From contig NZ_CANBCC010000013.1 in NCBI RefSeq assembly GCF_947366995.1, positions 1-64,000 of the forward strand: a DNA stretch of 64,000 bases, given 5' to 3'. Of the stretch, positions 51,200 through 64,000 are shown in pieces; within the stretch, counting starts at the first letter, position 1, and the number at the start of each line of letters is the position of its first letter. The notes under the pieces were generated by a model. It did not search any database, was not told where the DNA came from, and worked only from the letters and a program-made list of their open reading frames with translations. The position numbers were made by a program, and so were the translations under genes. This DNA comes from an uncultured Aquabacterium sp. (GTDB lineage Bacteria > Pseudomonadota > Gammaproteobacteria > Burkholderiales > Burkholderiaceae_C).

Positions 51200-51709
51200 A
51201 TGCAGCCACCTCAGAGTCACAAGCCGGGAGGTCAGCATGCAGCGCAACAGGCCTTCGACGATTCCGATTGGACCGAAGACATCGATCCCCCCGTCCGGCC
51301 GCTGACGCGACAGGAGGCGCAAGCCCTTGTTGCCAGGCACCCTTCCATGTCGGTCTGGCGAATTCTCGCCTGGCAGGCATCGGTGGCGGTGCTGGTCGCG
51401 CTGGTCTGGGGTGTCCTGTCGCAAAGCCCGGCTTCTGCTGTGTCTGCCCTGTATGGCGGTGCGGTGGTCGTGATACCCAATGCCCTGATGGCGCGCGGGA
51501 TCTTCGGGCGGGGCGCGGGACGCAGTGTGGGGGCGCTCCTCGTGTGGGAGTTGCTCAAGCTCGGGTTGAGCGGGGCCATGTTGGCGCTGTCGCCCGTGCT
51601 GCTCCGTCCGATCGACTGGGCGGCCATGCTGGTGACCCTGGTGTTGTGCCTGAAAGTGATTGGAGTGGTTCTGCTCTTGGGGCAGGGCCGCGCGAAGAAA
51701 TCTGTTTAA
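51200..51709 (+). CDS. atpI: ATP synthase assembly protein AtpI
   Basis: AtpI is a small membrane protein that helps assemble the c-ring. The 169-residue product has a charged cytoplasmic N-terminus of about 50 residues and then four hydrophobic spans (WRILAWQASVAVLVALVWGVL, GGAVVVIPNALMARG, VWELLKLGLSGAMLAL, AAMLVTLVLCLKVIGVVLLL). The sequence PNALMARG and the WELLK stretch match AtpI of betaproteobacteria. First gene of the atp operon, 12 bp before atpB. Confidence 0.88.
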   Translation: MQPPQSHKPGGQHAAQQAFDDSDWTEDIDPPVRPLTRQEAQALVARHPSMSVWRILAWQASVAVLVALVWGVLSQSPASAVSALYGGAVVVIPNALMARGIFGRGAGRSVGALLVWELLKLGLSGAMLALSPVLLRPIDWAAMLVTLVLCLKVIGVVLLLGQGRAKKSV

Positions 51710-51721
51710 CGAGAACTGCCG

Positions 51722-52618
51722 ATGTCTGCCGAAGCTCACGCCGCTGAACACGCGCTCACTGCACCCGAGTACATCGGGCACCACCTCCGTCACCTGCAGA
51801 ACAAGGTCGAGCCGCAGGCCATCGTCGACTGGTCCTACATCAACATCGACTCGGTGTTCTGGTCCGTCGTGATGGGTGCCCTGGGTGTCTTCCTGCTGTG
51901 GAAGGCAGCCCGCAAGGCCACCTCTGGCGTGCCCGGCCGCTTCCAGGCTGCCGTTGAACTGCTGGTCGAGTTGGTCGACACCCAGGCCAAGGGCATCGTG
52001 CACAACGCCACCTCGCGCAAGGCCGTGGCCCCGGCGGCCCTGACCGTGTTCATCTGGATCTTCTTCATGAACGCGATGGACCTGCTGCCCGTCGACCTGC
52101 TGCCCCGTGTCTGGGAAGGCGTCTACGCTGCGGCCGGCCACGACCCGCACCACGCCTACATGCGCGTCGTGCCCACCGCTGACCTGTCCATCACCCTGGG
52201 CATGTCCATCTCCGTGCTGCTGATCTGCCTGTACTACAACATGAAGATCAAGGGTGTCGGCGGCTGGATCAAGGAGCTGTTCACGGCCCCGTTCCACGCC
52301 CATGGCCCCGTCGGCACCATCCTGCTGCTGATCCCGAACTTCTTCCTGAACCTGGTCGAGTTCGGCGCCAAGACCATCTCCCACGGCATGCGACTGTGGG
52401 GCAACATGTACGCTGGCGAACTCGTGTTCATGCTGATCGCCCTGCTCGGCGCCGCTGTCGGTGCGTCCCTGTCGGCTGGAGGCGTCGGCCTCTGGATGCT
52501 GGGCGTGCTGGCCGGTTCGGCCTGGGCCATCTTCCACATCCTGATCATTGCGCTGCAAGCGTTCATCTTCATGATGTTGACCCTGGTGTACATCGGTCAG
52601 GCCCACGAAGGTCACTGA
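51722..52618 (+). CDS. atpB: F0F1 ATP synthase subunit a
   Basis: Subunit a forms the proton half-channels next to the c-ring. The 298-residue polytopic protein carries the essential arginine in [20 protein letters not shown] and the conserved Glu/His/Gln positions of the last helix ([20 protein letters not shown]). Complete. Confidence 0.96.
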   Translation: MSAEAHAAEHALTAPEYIGHHLRHLQNKVEPQAIVDWSYINIDSVFWSVVMGALGVFLLWKAARKATSGVPGRFQAAVELLVELVDTQAKGIVHNATSRKAVAPAALTVFIWIFFMNAMDLLPVDLLPRVWEGVYAAAGHDPHHAYMRVVPTADLSITLGMSISVLLICLYYNMKIKGVGGWIKELFTAPFHAHGPVGTILLLIPNFFLNLVEFGAKTISHGMRLWGNMYAGELVFMLIALLGAAVGASLSAGGVGLWMLGVLAGSAWAIFHILIIALQAFIFMMLTLVYIGQAHEGH

Positions 52619-52942
<324 letters not shown>

Positions 52943-52992
52943 TCGGTCCGTTCTCGACTGAACATCCCATTTAACCGAGAAAGGTCCGAGCC

Positions 52993-53463
52993 GTGAATCT
53001 GAACGCAACGCTGTTCGCGCAGATCGTGGTCTTCGGGATCCTGTGGTGGTTCACGATGAAATTCGTGTGGCCGCCGATCACGAAGGCGCTCGACGAGCGC
53101 GCAAGCAAGATCGCCGACGGTCTGGCTGCCGCCGACAAGGCCAAGCTGGAACTGGCGAATGCCAACAAGAGCGTCCAGGAACAGCTCGCCCAATCCCGTG
53201 ACGAGATCGCCCAACGACTGGCCGACGCTGAAAAGCGTGCCGCGGCCATCGTTGAGGAGGCCAAGCAGCGCGCTTCGCAAGAAGCCGCCAAGATCGTAGC
53301 CGACGCCAAGGCCGAAGCCGATCAGCAGGCCATCCAGGCCCGTGAAGCCCTGCGCGAGCAGGTCGCCGGTCTGGCCGTCAAGGGTGCCGAGCAGATTCTG
53401 CGTCGTGAGGTGTCTCCGGAGGTCCATGCCGACCTGCTGAGCCGCCTGAAGTCGGAGCTGTGA
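52993..53463 (+). CDS. atpF: F0F1 ATP synthase subunit b
   Basis: The 156-residue peripheral-stalk subunit has an N-terminal membrane anchor ([22 protein letters not shown]) and a long Ala/Glu/Lys-rich helix for dimerisation. It starts with GTG, preceded by GAAAGG. The stop lies 2 bp before the atpH start. Confidence 0.95.
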   Translation: MNLNATLFAQIVVFGILWWFTMKFVWPPITKALDERASKIADGLAAADKAKLELANANKSVQEQLAQSRDEIAQRLADAEKRAAAIVEEAKQRASQEAAKIVADAKAEADQQAIQAREALREQVAGLAVKGAEQILRREVSPEVHADLLSRLKSEL

Positions 53464-53465
53464 TC

Positions 53466-53999
53466 ATGGCCGAGCTTGCCACCATCGCCCGTCCTTACGC
53501 CGAAGCGCTGTTCAAGGCCACACCGGAGGCGGAGCAATCCGCCTGGGTGGCGCAAGTCGCTGCCCTGGCCCAGGTCGCCAGCGACGCCGCTGTGCAGAGC
53601 TTCGCCGACAACCCCCGTGTCACTCAGGACCAGGTGTTCGGCGTGCTCACCGAGGCTGCCAAGGTGGCTCTCGCGCCGGTCGTGGCCAACTTCCTGCGTA
53701 CCGTTCTGGAGAACGGCCGTCTGGCGGCATTGCCGCTGATGGCCGAGCAGTTCCAAGCGCTCGTGCAAGCCCGCCAGGGCGTGTCTGAAGCCCGCATCGT
53801 CAGCGCTTTCCCGATCTCGGACGCCCAGGTGGCCGACATCGTGACGCCGCTCGAGAAGCGCTTCGGCCGCAAGCTGGAAGCCAAGGTGGAGGTCGATGCC
53901 GGCCTCATCGGTGGCGTGCGCGTCGTGGTCGGTGACGAGGTGCTCGACACCTCGGTCAAGGCCCGCCTGGAACGCATGAAGTCGGCCCTCCTGGCGTGA
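53466..53999 (+). CDS. atpH: F0F1 ATP synthase subunit delta
   Basis: The 177-residue subunit links the peripheral stalk to F1. Typical stretches are IARPYAEALFKAT at the start and GRKLEAKVEVDAGLIGGVRVVVGDEVLDTSVKARLERM at the end. The ATG at 53466 immediately follows atpF. Confidence 0.95.
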   Translation: MAELATIARPYAEALFKATPEAEQSAWVAQVAALAQVASDAAVQSFADNPRVTQDQVFGVLTEAAKVALAPVVANFLRTVLENGRLAALPLMAEQFQALVQARQGVSEARIVSAFPISDAQVADIVTPLEKRFGRKLEAKVEVDAGLIGGVRVVVGDEVLDTSVKARLERMKSALLA

Positions 54000-54040
54000 T
54001 CCGGAGCCCGGCCTCAACCAAGAACAGTCGCTCAACCCCG

Positions 54041-54061
54041 CCGGTGGCTTCGTGCCACCGG
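54041..54061 (+). other. Hairpin between atpH and atpA
   Basis: CCGGTGGC/GCCACCGG with a TTCGT loop sits in the 118-nt atpH-atpA gap. No T-run follows; likely an mRNA processing or stability element. Confidence 0.45.
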
Positions 54062-54117
54062 TTGCCGTCAACGAGGTTTGCCAAGGTGCAGCCCTTGACC
54101 AGACTGGGAGCTAAGCA

Positions 54118-55671
54118 ATGCAATTGAATCCCGCAGAAATTTCCGAACTGATCAAGAGCCGCATCGAAGGTCTCGGCGCGGCTGCCGACATTCGCAACCA
54201 GGGTACCGTCATCTCCGTGACGGACGGTATCGTGCGCGTCCACGGCTTGTCCGATGCGATGCAAGGCGAAATGCTGGAGTTCCCCGCCAACGCCGCTGGC
54301 GTGCCCACTTTCGGCCTGGCCCTGAACCTCGAGCGCGACTCCGTCGGCGCCGTGATTCTGGGCGAGTACGAGCACATCTCCGAAGGCGACACCGTGAAGT
54401 GCACGGGCCGCATCCTGGAAGTGCCCGTGGGCCCCGAGCTGGTCGGCCGCGTGGTGAACGCCCTGGGTCAGCCCATCGACGGCAAGGGCCCGATCAACGC
54501 CAAGCTGTCTTCTCCCATCGAGAAGATCGCCCCCGGCGTGATCGCACGTCAGTCCGTTGACCAGCCGCTGCAGACCGGCATCAAGTCGATCGACTCGATG
54601 GTGCCGATCGGCCGTGGCCAGCGCGAGCTGATCATCGGTGACCGTCAGACCGGCAAGACCGCCGTCGCCATCGACGCGATCATCAACCAGAAGGGCCAGG
54701 GCGTCACCTGTATCTACGTCGCCATCGGTCAGAAGGCTTCGTCGATCAAGAACGTCGTGCGCTCGCTGGAACAGGCTGGCGCCATGGAGTACACCATCGT
54801 GGTGGCCGCCTCGGCTTCTGACTCGGCTGCCATGCAGTTCGTGTCCGCCTACTCTGGCTGCGCCATGGGCGAGTACTTCCGCGACCGCGGTCAAGACGCC
54901 CTGATTGTGTACGACGACCTGTCCAAGCAGGCCGTGGCCTACCGTCAGGTCTCGCTGCTGCTGCGTCGTCCGCCCGGCCGTGAAGCCTTCCCCGGCGACG
55001 TGTTCTACATCCACTCGCGCCTGCTCGAGCGCGCCGCCCGCGTGAACGCCGACTACGTCGAAGCCTTCACCAATGGCGAAGTCAAGGGCAAGACCGGTTC
55101 GCTGACGGCCCTGCCGATCATCGAAACCCAAGCCGGTGACGTGTCCGCTTTCGTTCCGACCAACGTGATCTCGATCACCGACGGTCAGATCTTCCTGGAA
55201 ACCAGCCTGTTCAACGCTGGCATCCGCCCCGCCATCAACGCCGGTATCTCGGTGTCGCGCGTCGGTGGTGCTGCTCAGACCAAGGTCATCAAGAGCCTGT
55301 CCGGCGGTATCCGTACCGACCTGGCCCAGTACCGTGAACTGGCTGCCTTCGCGCAGTTCGCTTCCGATCTGGACGCAGCCACCCGCAAGCAGCTGGACCG
55401 CGGTGCCCGCGTGACCGAACTGCTGAAGCAGGCTCAGTACCAGCCGCTGTCGATCTCGCTGATGGGTGCCACGCTGTTCGCCGTGAACAAGGGCTTCATG
55501 GACGACATCGACGTCAAGAAGGTTCTGGCTTTTGAAACTGGTCTGCACCAGTTCCTGAAGACGAGCCACGGCGCGCTGCTGGCCAAGATCGAAGAGAAGA
55601 AGGCCTTGGACAAGGACGCCGAAGCCGAGCTGCAAGCAGCCATCGTCGCGTTCAAGAAGACCTTTGCCTAA
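54118..55671 (+). CDS. atpA: F0F1 ATP synthase subunit alpha
   Basis: The 517-residue regulatory nucleotide-binding subunit has the P-loop GDRQTGKTA near residue 170 and the alpha signature [24 protein letters not shown]. It carries the Arg finger region VGGAAQ. Complete. Confidence 0.97.
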   Translation: MQLNPAEISELIKSRIEGLGAAADIRNQGTVISVTDGIVRVHGLSDAMQGEMLEFPANAAGVPTFGLALNLERDSVGAVILGEYEHISEGDTVKCTGRILEVPVGPELVGRVVNALGQPIDGKGPINAKLSSPIEKIAPGVIARQSVDQPLQTGIKSIDSMVPIGRGQRELIIGDRQTGKTAVAIDAIINQKGQGVTCIYVAIGQKASSIKNVVRSLEQAGAMEYTIVVAASASDSAAMQFVSAYSGCAMGEYFRDRGQDALIVYDDLSKQAVAYRQVSLLLRRPPGREAFPGDVFYIHSRLLERAARVNADYVEAFTNGEVKGKTGSLTALPIIETQAGDVSAFVPTNVISITDGQIFLETSLFNAGIRPAINAGISVSRVGGAAQTKVIKSLSGGIRTDLAQYRELAAFAQFASDLDAATRKQLDRGARVTELLKQAQYQPLSISLMGATLFAVNKGFMDDIDVKKVLAFETGLHQFLKTSHGALLAKIEEKKALDKDAEAELQAAIVAFKKTFA

Positions 55672-55682
55672 AGGAGCACGCC

Positions 55683-57987
<2,305 letters not shown>

Positions 57988-58024
57988 GCGGCGCATTCGG
58001 GCCGGGCTCTGCGTTGCCGTGCTC

Positions 58025-58043
58025 GCCGGACTTTGAGTCCGGC
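58025..58043 (+). other. Hairpin in the atpD-atpC gap
   Basis: GCCGGACT-TTG-AGTCCGGC is a perfect 8-bp stem in an unusually long 167-nt gap. A T-run (CTTTTTTT) occurs later, at 58136-58143, but is not attached to it. It may reduce epsilon-subunit yield or mark an mRNA cleavage point. Confidence 0.45.
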
Positions 58044-58154
58044 TGTGCGCGGCGCCTTGATCCCGACCCGACTGCTTGCTTACGGCAGCGTTTCCACAGG
58101 CGCAAGTCGGTCAAGGCGCTGCCAGACTCGTTAACCTTTTTTTGAAAGCTCGAT

Positions 58155-58571
58155 ATGTCCACCATTCACGTTGACGTCGTTTCGGCAGAAGAGTCGATCT
58201 TCGCGGGCGAGGCCACGCTGGTGTCCCTGCCGGGTGAATCGGGCGAACTGGGCATCCTGCCGCGCCACACCCCGCTGATCACCCGCATCAAGCCGGGCGC
58301 CGTGCGCATCCAGCGTGCCGACAACGGTCAGGAAGAGTTCGTCTTCGTGGCCGGCGGCATCCTGGAAGTGCAACCGCACTGCGTGACCGTTCTGGCCGAC
58401 ACCGCCATCCGCGGCAAGGACCTGGACGAAGCGAAGGCGCTGGAAGCCAAGCGTCTGGCCGAGGAAGCCATCCAGTCCGCCAAGGGCGAGCTGGACCTGG
58501 CCCGGGCTCAGAGCGAACTGGCCGAGCTGGTCGCCCAGCTGGCCGCCATCCGCCGCCTGCGCAAGAAGTGA
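58155..58571 (+). CDS. atpC: F0F1 ATP synthase subunit epsilon
   Basis: The 138-residue subunit has the beta-sandwich signature [24 protein letters not shown] and the C-terminal helical inhibitor hairpin. Last gene of the operon, separated from atpD by 167 nt. Confidence 0.95.
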   Translation: MSTIHVDVVSAEESIFAGEATLVSLPGESGELGILPRHTPLITRIKPGAVRIQRADNGQEEFVFVAGGILEVQPHCVTVLADTAIRGKDLDEAKALEAKRLAEEAIQSAKGELDLARAQSELAELVAQLAAIRRLRKK

Positions 58572-58607
58572 TCCGTCGCTCGCCCGTCACCGGGCGGTGC
58601 ACGCAAG

Positions 58608-58634
58608 AGCCCGTGGCATGCCACGGGCTTTTTT
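58608..58634 (+). terminator. Rho-independent terminator of the atp operon
   Basis: AGCCCGTGGC and GCCACGGGCT pair perfectly over 10 bp with a 2-nt loop and run into six Ts, 36 bp after atpC. Confidence 0.9.
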
Positions 58635-58723
58635 CATGGCGCGACCGCGCGTGATGGGCGATGACACCCGGGTAGACTGTGGGGTTTCCCGCCCCCGGGC
58701 CTGCGTTTTTTCGGAGTGTTCTG

Positions 58724-60346
<1,623 letters not shown>

Positions 60347-60363
60347 GCCAGAGGCGTCTCGGC

Positions 60364-61005
60364 TCACACCGCCGAGTCGGCGCCCGGTTGCCCCCGCTGC
60401 GCGGGGGACGGATTAGCCGGCACGGGCGGCGGCGGCATGGCGTTGCCCTGCATCTGTTGCTCGGGCGAGGCCAGGGTGCCGCGTGCGGCGGGTGGGCCAT
60501 CGATCGGGTTGGCGGGCCGGGCGCCTTCGCGCGAGAAGCCGCTCACGGGGGGCAGGCTGCCCGCAGCGGGCGCCGGTAGCAGCGGCAGGTCGAGCGTGAT
60601 GACCCCGTCGCCTTGTGCCGGGCCAATGTCCACGCCACGTTGGGTGAGGGCCTTGACGATCAGATCGCCATCGACGCGGTCGCCCGGGCGCAACGCGCGT
60701 GGGGGCTTGCCGTCGACCGAAACCAGGGCCACGCCGCGGCCGCCCGGTGTGCGGGGCGCCACGACGCCCAGGACCTTGATGCGTGCCAGCAAGTCCGCCG
60801 AGGCGTTCACGACGGGCGTGGCCTCGACCGCCCTGGCCGGTCCGGCGAGCAGGCGGCGCAGGTCGCCGCGGGCGGCAGAGTCGAGCGAGACCGGGCTGGC
60901 ATTCGCAGGCACCCCGGTGGGCGGCGCCAGCCAACGCAGGCCCCAGAAGGCCAGGCTGGCCGCCACCGCGGCCCACATCAGGAGGGCGAAGAAACGAGAT
61001 GCCAT
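60364..61005 (-). CDS. gspC: Type II secretion inner-membrane protein GspC
   Basis: GspC couples the inner-membrane platform to the secretin GspD. The 213-residue protein has an N-terminal membrane span (FFALLMWAAVAASLAFWGL), the HR domain near residues 70-145 (LLARIKVLGVVAPRTPGGRGVALVSVDGKPP, PGDRVDGDLIVKAL) and a Pro-rich tail without a PDZ domain. It is divergent from gspG, an order known in Burkholderia. CATAAT lies 8 nt before the ATG. Confidence 0.85.
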   Translation of the reverse strand: MASRFFALLMWAAVAASLAFWGLRWLAPPTGVPANASPVSLDSAARGDLRRLLAGPARAVEATPVVNASADLLARIKVLGVVAPRTPGGRGVALVSVDGKPPRALRPGDRVDGDLIVKALTQRGVDIGPAQGDGVITLDLPLLPAPAAGSLPPVSGFSREGARPANPIDGPPAARGTLASPEQQMQGNAMPPPPVPANPSPAQRGQPGADSAV

Positions 61006-61164
61006 ATTGGCCCATTATGATGGGTGTTGCCTGGCGGACGTGCCGGAAACTGCGGGGGCAACCCCGGGTACATCCGGCGTCGGGCCCCGCATGGCGTCGG
61101 GCATGCTGACGCCAGGACACGCCACAGGGCGGCGCAACGCGTGATGTGTGTATCGGAAAGCAAG
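61006..61164. promoter_or_regulatory. Divergent gspC/gspG promoter region
   Basis: 159 bp. On the minus strand CATAAT (61014-61019) is a good -10 for gspC, almost touching its start codon. For gspG no clear hexamers are seen; GGAAAG precedes its ATG. Confidence 0.4.
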
Positions 61165-61623
61165 ATGAGCAAGTTTCACAGGATTTCTCAAGGCGGCCGG
61201 GCCGCGGCCCGGCTGGTGCAGCGCGGCTTCACGCTGATCGAGCTGATGGTGGTGCTGGTGATCATCGGCTTGCTGGCCGCGCTGATCGTGCCCAACGTGC
61301 TGGACCGCGCCGACGATGCCCGCGTGACCGCGGCGCGCACCGACGTGGGCAACCTGATGCAGGCACTCAAGCTGTATCGCCTGGACAACCAGCGCTACCC
61401 GACGGGCGAGCAGGGCCTCAAGGCCCTCGTGGCCAAGCCCACCACCGCGCCTATTCCGCCGAACTGGAAGCCCTACCTGGAAAAGCTCCCCACCGACCCG
61501 TGGGGCAACGCCTACCAGTACGTGAACCCCGGCGTGAAGGGCCAGGTCGACGTCTTCAGCTTCGGGGCCGACGGCCAGAGCGGGGGCGAAGGCCGTGATG
61601 CGGACGTCGGCTCCTGGCAGTGA
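61165..61623 (+). CDS. gspG: Type II secretion major pseudopilin GspG
   Basis: The 152-residue pseudopilin has the type III signal QRG|FTLIELMVVLVIIGLLAALIVP (cleavage after Gly at about residue 20, Glu5 present), the YRLDNQRYPTGEQGLKALV segment and the calcium-loop-type C-terminus (DPWGNAYQYVNPG...SFGADGQSGGEGRDADVGSW). ATG at 61165 preferred; ATG 61144 is possible. Its 3' end overlaps gspH by 26 bp. Confidence 0.95.
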   Translation: MSKFHRISQGGRAAARLVQRGFTLIELMVVLVIIGLLAALIVPNVLDRADDARVTAARTDVGNLMQALKLYRLDNQRYPTGEQGLKALVAKPTTAPIPPNWKPYLEKLPTDPWGNAYQYVNPGVKGQVDVFSFGADGQSGGEGRDADVGSWQ

Positions 61624-62095
61624 GGCCCGTCACCGGCAGCGCGGTTTCACGCTGCTGGAGCTGATGGTCGTCATCGCGATGATCGGGCTGACGACGGCCG
61701 TGGTGTCGCTGGCCCTGCCTGATCCGGCTGCCACGCGGCTGGACAGAGAAGCCGCGCGGCTGGTGGCCTTGCTCGAGTCGGCGCGCACGCAGGCAAGGGC
61801 TGGCGCGCTGACCGTGTTGTGGGTGCCGCAGCCGGGCGCGGCCGACACCGATTACCAGTTTCTCGGATTGCCGCCGGCATTTCAGCCGCCGCTGCAGTGG
61901 CAGACCCGCGAGGTCCGGGCCGAGGTCATCGGCGCGCGCAGCATCGTGCTGGGCCCCGAGCCCGTCATCGGGCCGCAGAGCGTCGTGTTGCGCCTGCAGG
62001 ACAGGCAGATCGTCGTGGCCAGCGACGGGCTGTCGCCGTTCGATGTCGTGACGGGCGAGGCCCGCGATGAAGGGGCAGTCGGTGCGCCGCGCTGA
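61598..62095 (+). CDS. gspH: Type II secretion minor pseudopilin GspH
   Basis: The 165-residue protein has the prepilin signal RQRG|FTLLELMVVIAMIGL near residue 15 and the variable beta-domain of GspH. Start is ATG 61598 or the adjacent GTG 61595, both inside gspG. The end overlaps gspI by 29 bp, so translation is coupled through the operon. Confidence 0.9.
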   Translation: MRTSAPGSEARHRQRGFTLLELMVVIAMIGLTTAVVSLALPDPAATRLDREAARLVALLESARTQARAGALTVLWVPQPGAADTDYQFLGLPPAFQPPLQWQTREVRAEVIGARSIVLGPEPVIGPQSVVLRLQDRQIVVASDGLSPFDVVTGEARDEGAVGAPR

Positions 62096-62456
62096 GCCCG
62101 CTTGCAACCGCGGCATGACGCTGATCGAGGTGCTGGTGGCGCTCGCGATCGTGGCCGTCACGCTGTCGGCGGGCATCAAGGCGGCAGGCGGCTTGGGGGT
62201 CAATGCCCAGCGCATGACCGACCTGACGCTGGCGCAGATGTGCGCCGAGAACCAGTTGACCGCGATGAAGCTGTCGCGCCTGTTCCCGCCCGTTGGCGAC
62301 AGCGACTTCACCTGTCAGCAGATGGGCCGCACGCTGCCCGGCCGCCTCGTGGTCCGACCCACACCGAACCTCAACTTCCGTCGCGTCGATGCGCAGGTGC
62401 TCGATGAGGCGAATCAGCCCATTGTGCGCCTGTCGACCATCCTGCCGCGCTTCTGA
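62067..62456 (+). CDS. gspI: Type II secretion minor pseudopilin GspI
   Basis: The 129-residue protein has the prepilin motif CNRG|MTLIEVLVALAIVAVTLSAG and the GspI-typical AENQLTAMKL, then FTCQQMGR. GspI initiates the pseudopilus tip with GspJ and GspK. Confidence 0.92.
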   Translation: MKGQSVRRAEPACNRGMTLIEVLVALAIVAVTLSAGIKAAGGLGVNAQRMTDLTLAQMCAENQLTAMKLSRLFPPVGDSDFTCQQMGRTLPGRLVVRPTPNLNFRRVDAQVLDEANQPIVRLSTILPRF

Positions 62457-62467
62457 GGCTTATTCCG

Positions 62468-63163
62468 ATGCCCTTCTCCCCGTGCTCTCCTCCCGCCCGT
62501 TCCGGCCCTGTGCTGGCTGTGCAGGCGCGGGCGCACGGCTTCACGCTGGTGGAGGTGCTGGTGTCCCTGATGATTCTGTCGGTGCTGGCAGCGACGGCAT
62601 GGAAGGGCCTGGATGCGATCAGCTCGGCGCGGACCGTGGCCGACGACAACCTGCGCCGCACGCTGAGGCTGCAGTCGGTGATGGTGCAGTGGGAGGCCGA
62701 CATGGCGCAGGTGCTGGACACCCAGGTGGTGCCCGGGCTGGAGTACGACGGCGGCACGATGCGTTTGACGCGCCGGCACTCCGCGGGCGTGCAGGTGGTG
62801 GCCTGGGTGCTGCGAAGCGGGCGCTGGGTGCGCTGGGCCAGCCCGCCTGCCGTGCGCGTGGGCGAACTGAAACAGGCGTGGCAGACGACGTATCAGCTGC
62901 AGGGCACCGAGCCTGGCGCGCTGACGGCCTTGCACGGCGTGGCGCAGTGGCAGGTGTTCTGCTTCCGCAATGGGTCATTGACGAACTGCCAGTCCACCGG
63001 CAATGTGGCGGCGGCCCCGGTGGTGGCCCCGGGCGCCAGCGCGCCGGGGGTGCTGCGGCAGCAACTGCCCGAGGCCGTGCGTCTGCAGATGGTGTTTGAG
63101 GATGGCAGTGGCCAGAGTGGCCGTCTGCAACGCGACGTCATGCTGGCGCCACAACCCAACTGA
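62468..63163 (+). CDS. gspJ: Type II secretion minor pseudopilin GspJ
   Basis: The 231-residue protein has the prepilin motif AHG|FTLVEVLVSLMILSVLAATAW near residue 24 and the GspJ core (QWEADMAQVLDTQVVPGLEYDGGTMRLTRR). Eleven bp after gspI. Confidence 0.92.
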   Translation: MPFSPCSPPARSGPVLAVQARAHGFTLVEVLVSLMILSVLAATAWKGLDAISSARTVADDNLRRTLRLQSVMVQWEADMAQVLDTQVVPGLEYDGGTMRLTRRHSAGVQVVAWVLRSGRWVRWASPPAVRVGELKQAWQTTYQLQGTEPGALTALHGVAQWQVFCFRNGSLTNCQSTGNVAAAPVVAPGASAPGVLRQQLPEAVRLQMVFEDGSGQSGRLQRDVMLAPQPN

Positions 63164-63172
63164 GTGGCCGCG

Positions 63173-64000
63173 ATGCAGATCCGACCCCCTCGTGCACCGT
63201 CCTCGCGCCCTGCCCAGCGCGGGGCGGCCTTGCTCATGGCGATGGTCATCGTCACGCTGGTCGCCACGTTTGCGGCCTCGATGGTGTGGCAGCAATGGCG
63301 GGCGGTGCAGGTGGAGGGCGCCGAACGGGTGCGCGCCCAGGCGATGTGGGTGCTCAGCGGCGCGCTGGACTGGGCGCGCCTGATCCTGCGCGAGGACGCC
63401 CGCAACGGTGGCGCCGATCACCTGGGTGAGGCCTGGGCCACGCCGCTGGCGGAGGCGCGGCTCTCCACCTTCCTGGCCGTGGACAACGTCAACACCGACG
63501 ATGCCCCGGAGGCCTTTCTGTCGGGCCGGGTGGAGGACGCCACCTCGCGCTACAACCTGCGCAACGTGGTCGACGGCAACGGCGAGCTCGACCCGCAGGA
63601 AACGGCCGTGCTGCGCCGCTTGTGCGAGACGTTGGGGCTGCCGTCGTCACTGGGCGATGGGCTGGCGGCCAGCTATCGCCGGGCCTGGCTGGCGCAGCAA
63701 TCGGCCGATCCGGCGATGCTGGCAAGGCTGGGGGGCGAGAGCGGCCTGACGCAGGCGGCCCTGATGCCGCAGGCGGTCGACCAGCTGGTGTGGCTGGGGC
63801 TGGACGCTGCCACGGTCGAACGCCTGCGCCCCTATCTGACGGTGCTGCCCGACGCGACGGGCGTGAACGCCAACACCGCGCCCAAGGAAGTCATTGCCGC
63901 GGTGGTCGAGCGGCTGGACCTTGCCAGTGCCGAGCGCCTGGTCCAGGCTCGCCAGCGGGCCGCGTTCAAGGACACGGGTGACGTGGGGCGGGCGCTGGGC
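63173..64000 (+). CDS. gspK: Type II secretion minor pseudopilin GspK (cut by window end)
   Basis: The first 276 residues are present and the frame is open at the last base. The prepilin-like start is QRG|AALLMAMVIVTLVA, lacking Glu5 as is normal for GspK. The large alpha-domain begins with GALDWARLILRED and continues with DATSRYNLRNVVDGNGELDPQE. GspK caps the pseudopilus tip with GspI/J. The missing part is only the C-terminus. Confidence 0.9.
   Translation, partial: MQIRPPRAPSSRPAQRGAALLMAMVIVTLVATFAASMVWQQWRAVQVEGAERVRAQAMWVLSGALDWARLILREDARNGGADHLGEAWATPLAEARLSTFLAVDNVNTDDAPEAFLSGRVEDATSRYNLRNVVDGNGELDPQETAVLRRLCETLGLPSSLGDGLAASYRRAWLAQQSADPAMLARLGGESGLTQAALMPQAVDQLVWLGLDAATVERLRPYLTVLPDATGVNANTAPKEVIAAVVERLDLASAERLVQARQRAAFKDTGDVGRALG

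Overview
The window looks like chromosome of a high-GC betaproteobacterium of the order Burkholderiales. The grounds are strong GC-rich third-position bias throughout, the mreBCD-mrdA-mrdB, atpIBEFHAGDC and gspC/gspGHIJK gene orders, a divergent xth/pyrE pair, Coq7, and a PEP-CTERM protein. Genus is a guess (Aquabacterium/Ideonella-like, Comamonadaceae sensu lato). I saw no rRNA, tRNA, CRISPR array, transposase, integrase or phage gene.

Region by region. 0.1-5.6 kb is a selenium locus: selD faces away from mnmH (tRNA 2-selenouridine synthase), and mnmH runs with overlapping reading frames into a PhnC/E/D-like ABC importer with a fused double permease. 5.7-10.9 kb holds small metabolic and envelope genes: a DJ-1/PfpI protein, a TrxR-like flavoprotein, phospholipase A PldA, an internally duplicated membrane protein, a DUF1264 protein related to plant oil-body proteins, and a thioesterase. 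10.9-16.8 kb has an EAL phosphodiesterase and a hydrocarbon-oxidation locus: AraC regulator, ferredoxin-reductase, AlkB/XylM-type diiron hydroxylase and a Baeyer-Villiger-type monooxygenase. 16.8-24.1 kb has a SulP transporter, RRM RNA-binding protein, xth, pyrE, a DUF4124 protein, a hemerythrin-domain protein, and two FMN-split-barrel-like proteins, one carrying GAF and winged-helix-like parts, downstream of gatCAB (24.1-27.5 kb).

27.9-38.5 kb is the rod-shape operon mreBCD-mrdA-mrdB, interrupted between mreD and mrdA by about 4.7 kb holding a PEP-CTERM surface protein and a two-partner secretion pair (TpsA-like exoprotein, TpsB transporter). 38.5-45.6 kb has coq7, an OsmC-like gene, a probable small RNA with its own promoter and terminator, a Rep-type helicase, a PcaC-PcaD fusion, rlpA and hemE. 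45.7-50.8 kb is an unusual accessory group: an HxxxD acyltransferase, two related GNAT-like proteins and a GH3-family acyl-adenylating enzyme. 51.2-58.6 kb is the complete F1Fo ATP synthase operon, followed by ilvA and the start of a type II secretion locus (gspC divergent from gspGHIJK; gspK is cut by the window end).

Two loci are the best candidates for poorly described systems: the fused-permease putative selenium-oxyanion importer tied to mnmH/selD, and the GH3/GNAT/HxxxD acyl-conjugation group. The TPS/PEP-CTERM cassette inside the cell-shape operon and the intergenic small RNA at about 39.7 kb also deserve attention. All functional calls come from reading motifs; no database search was run.
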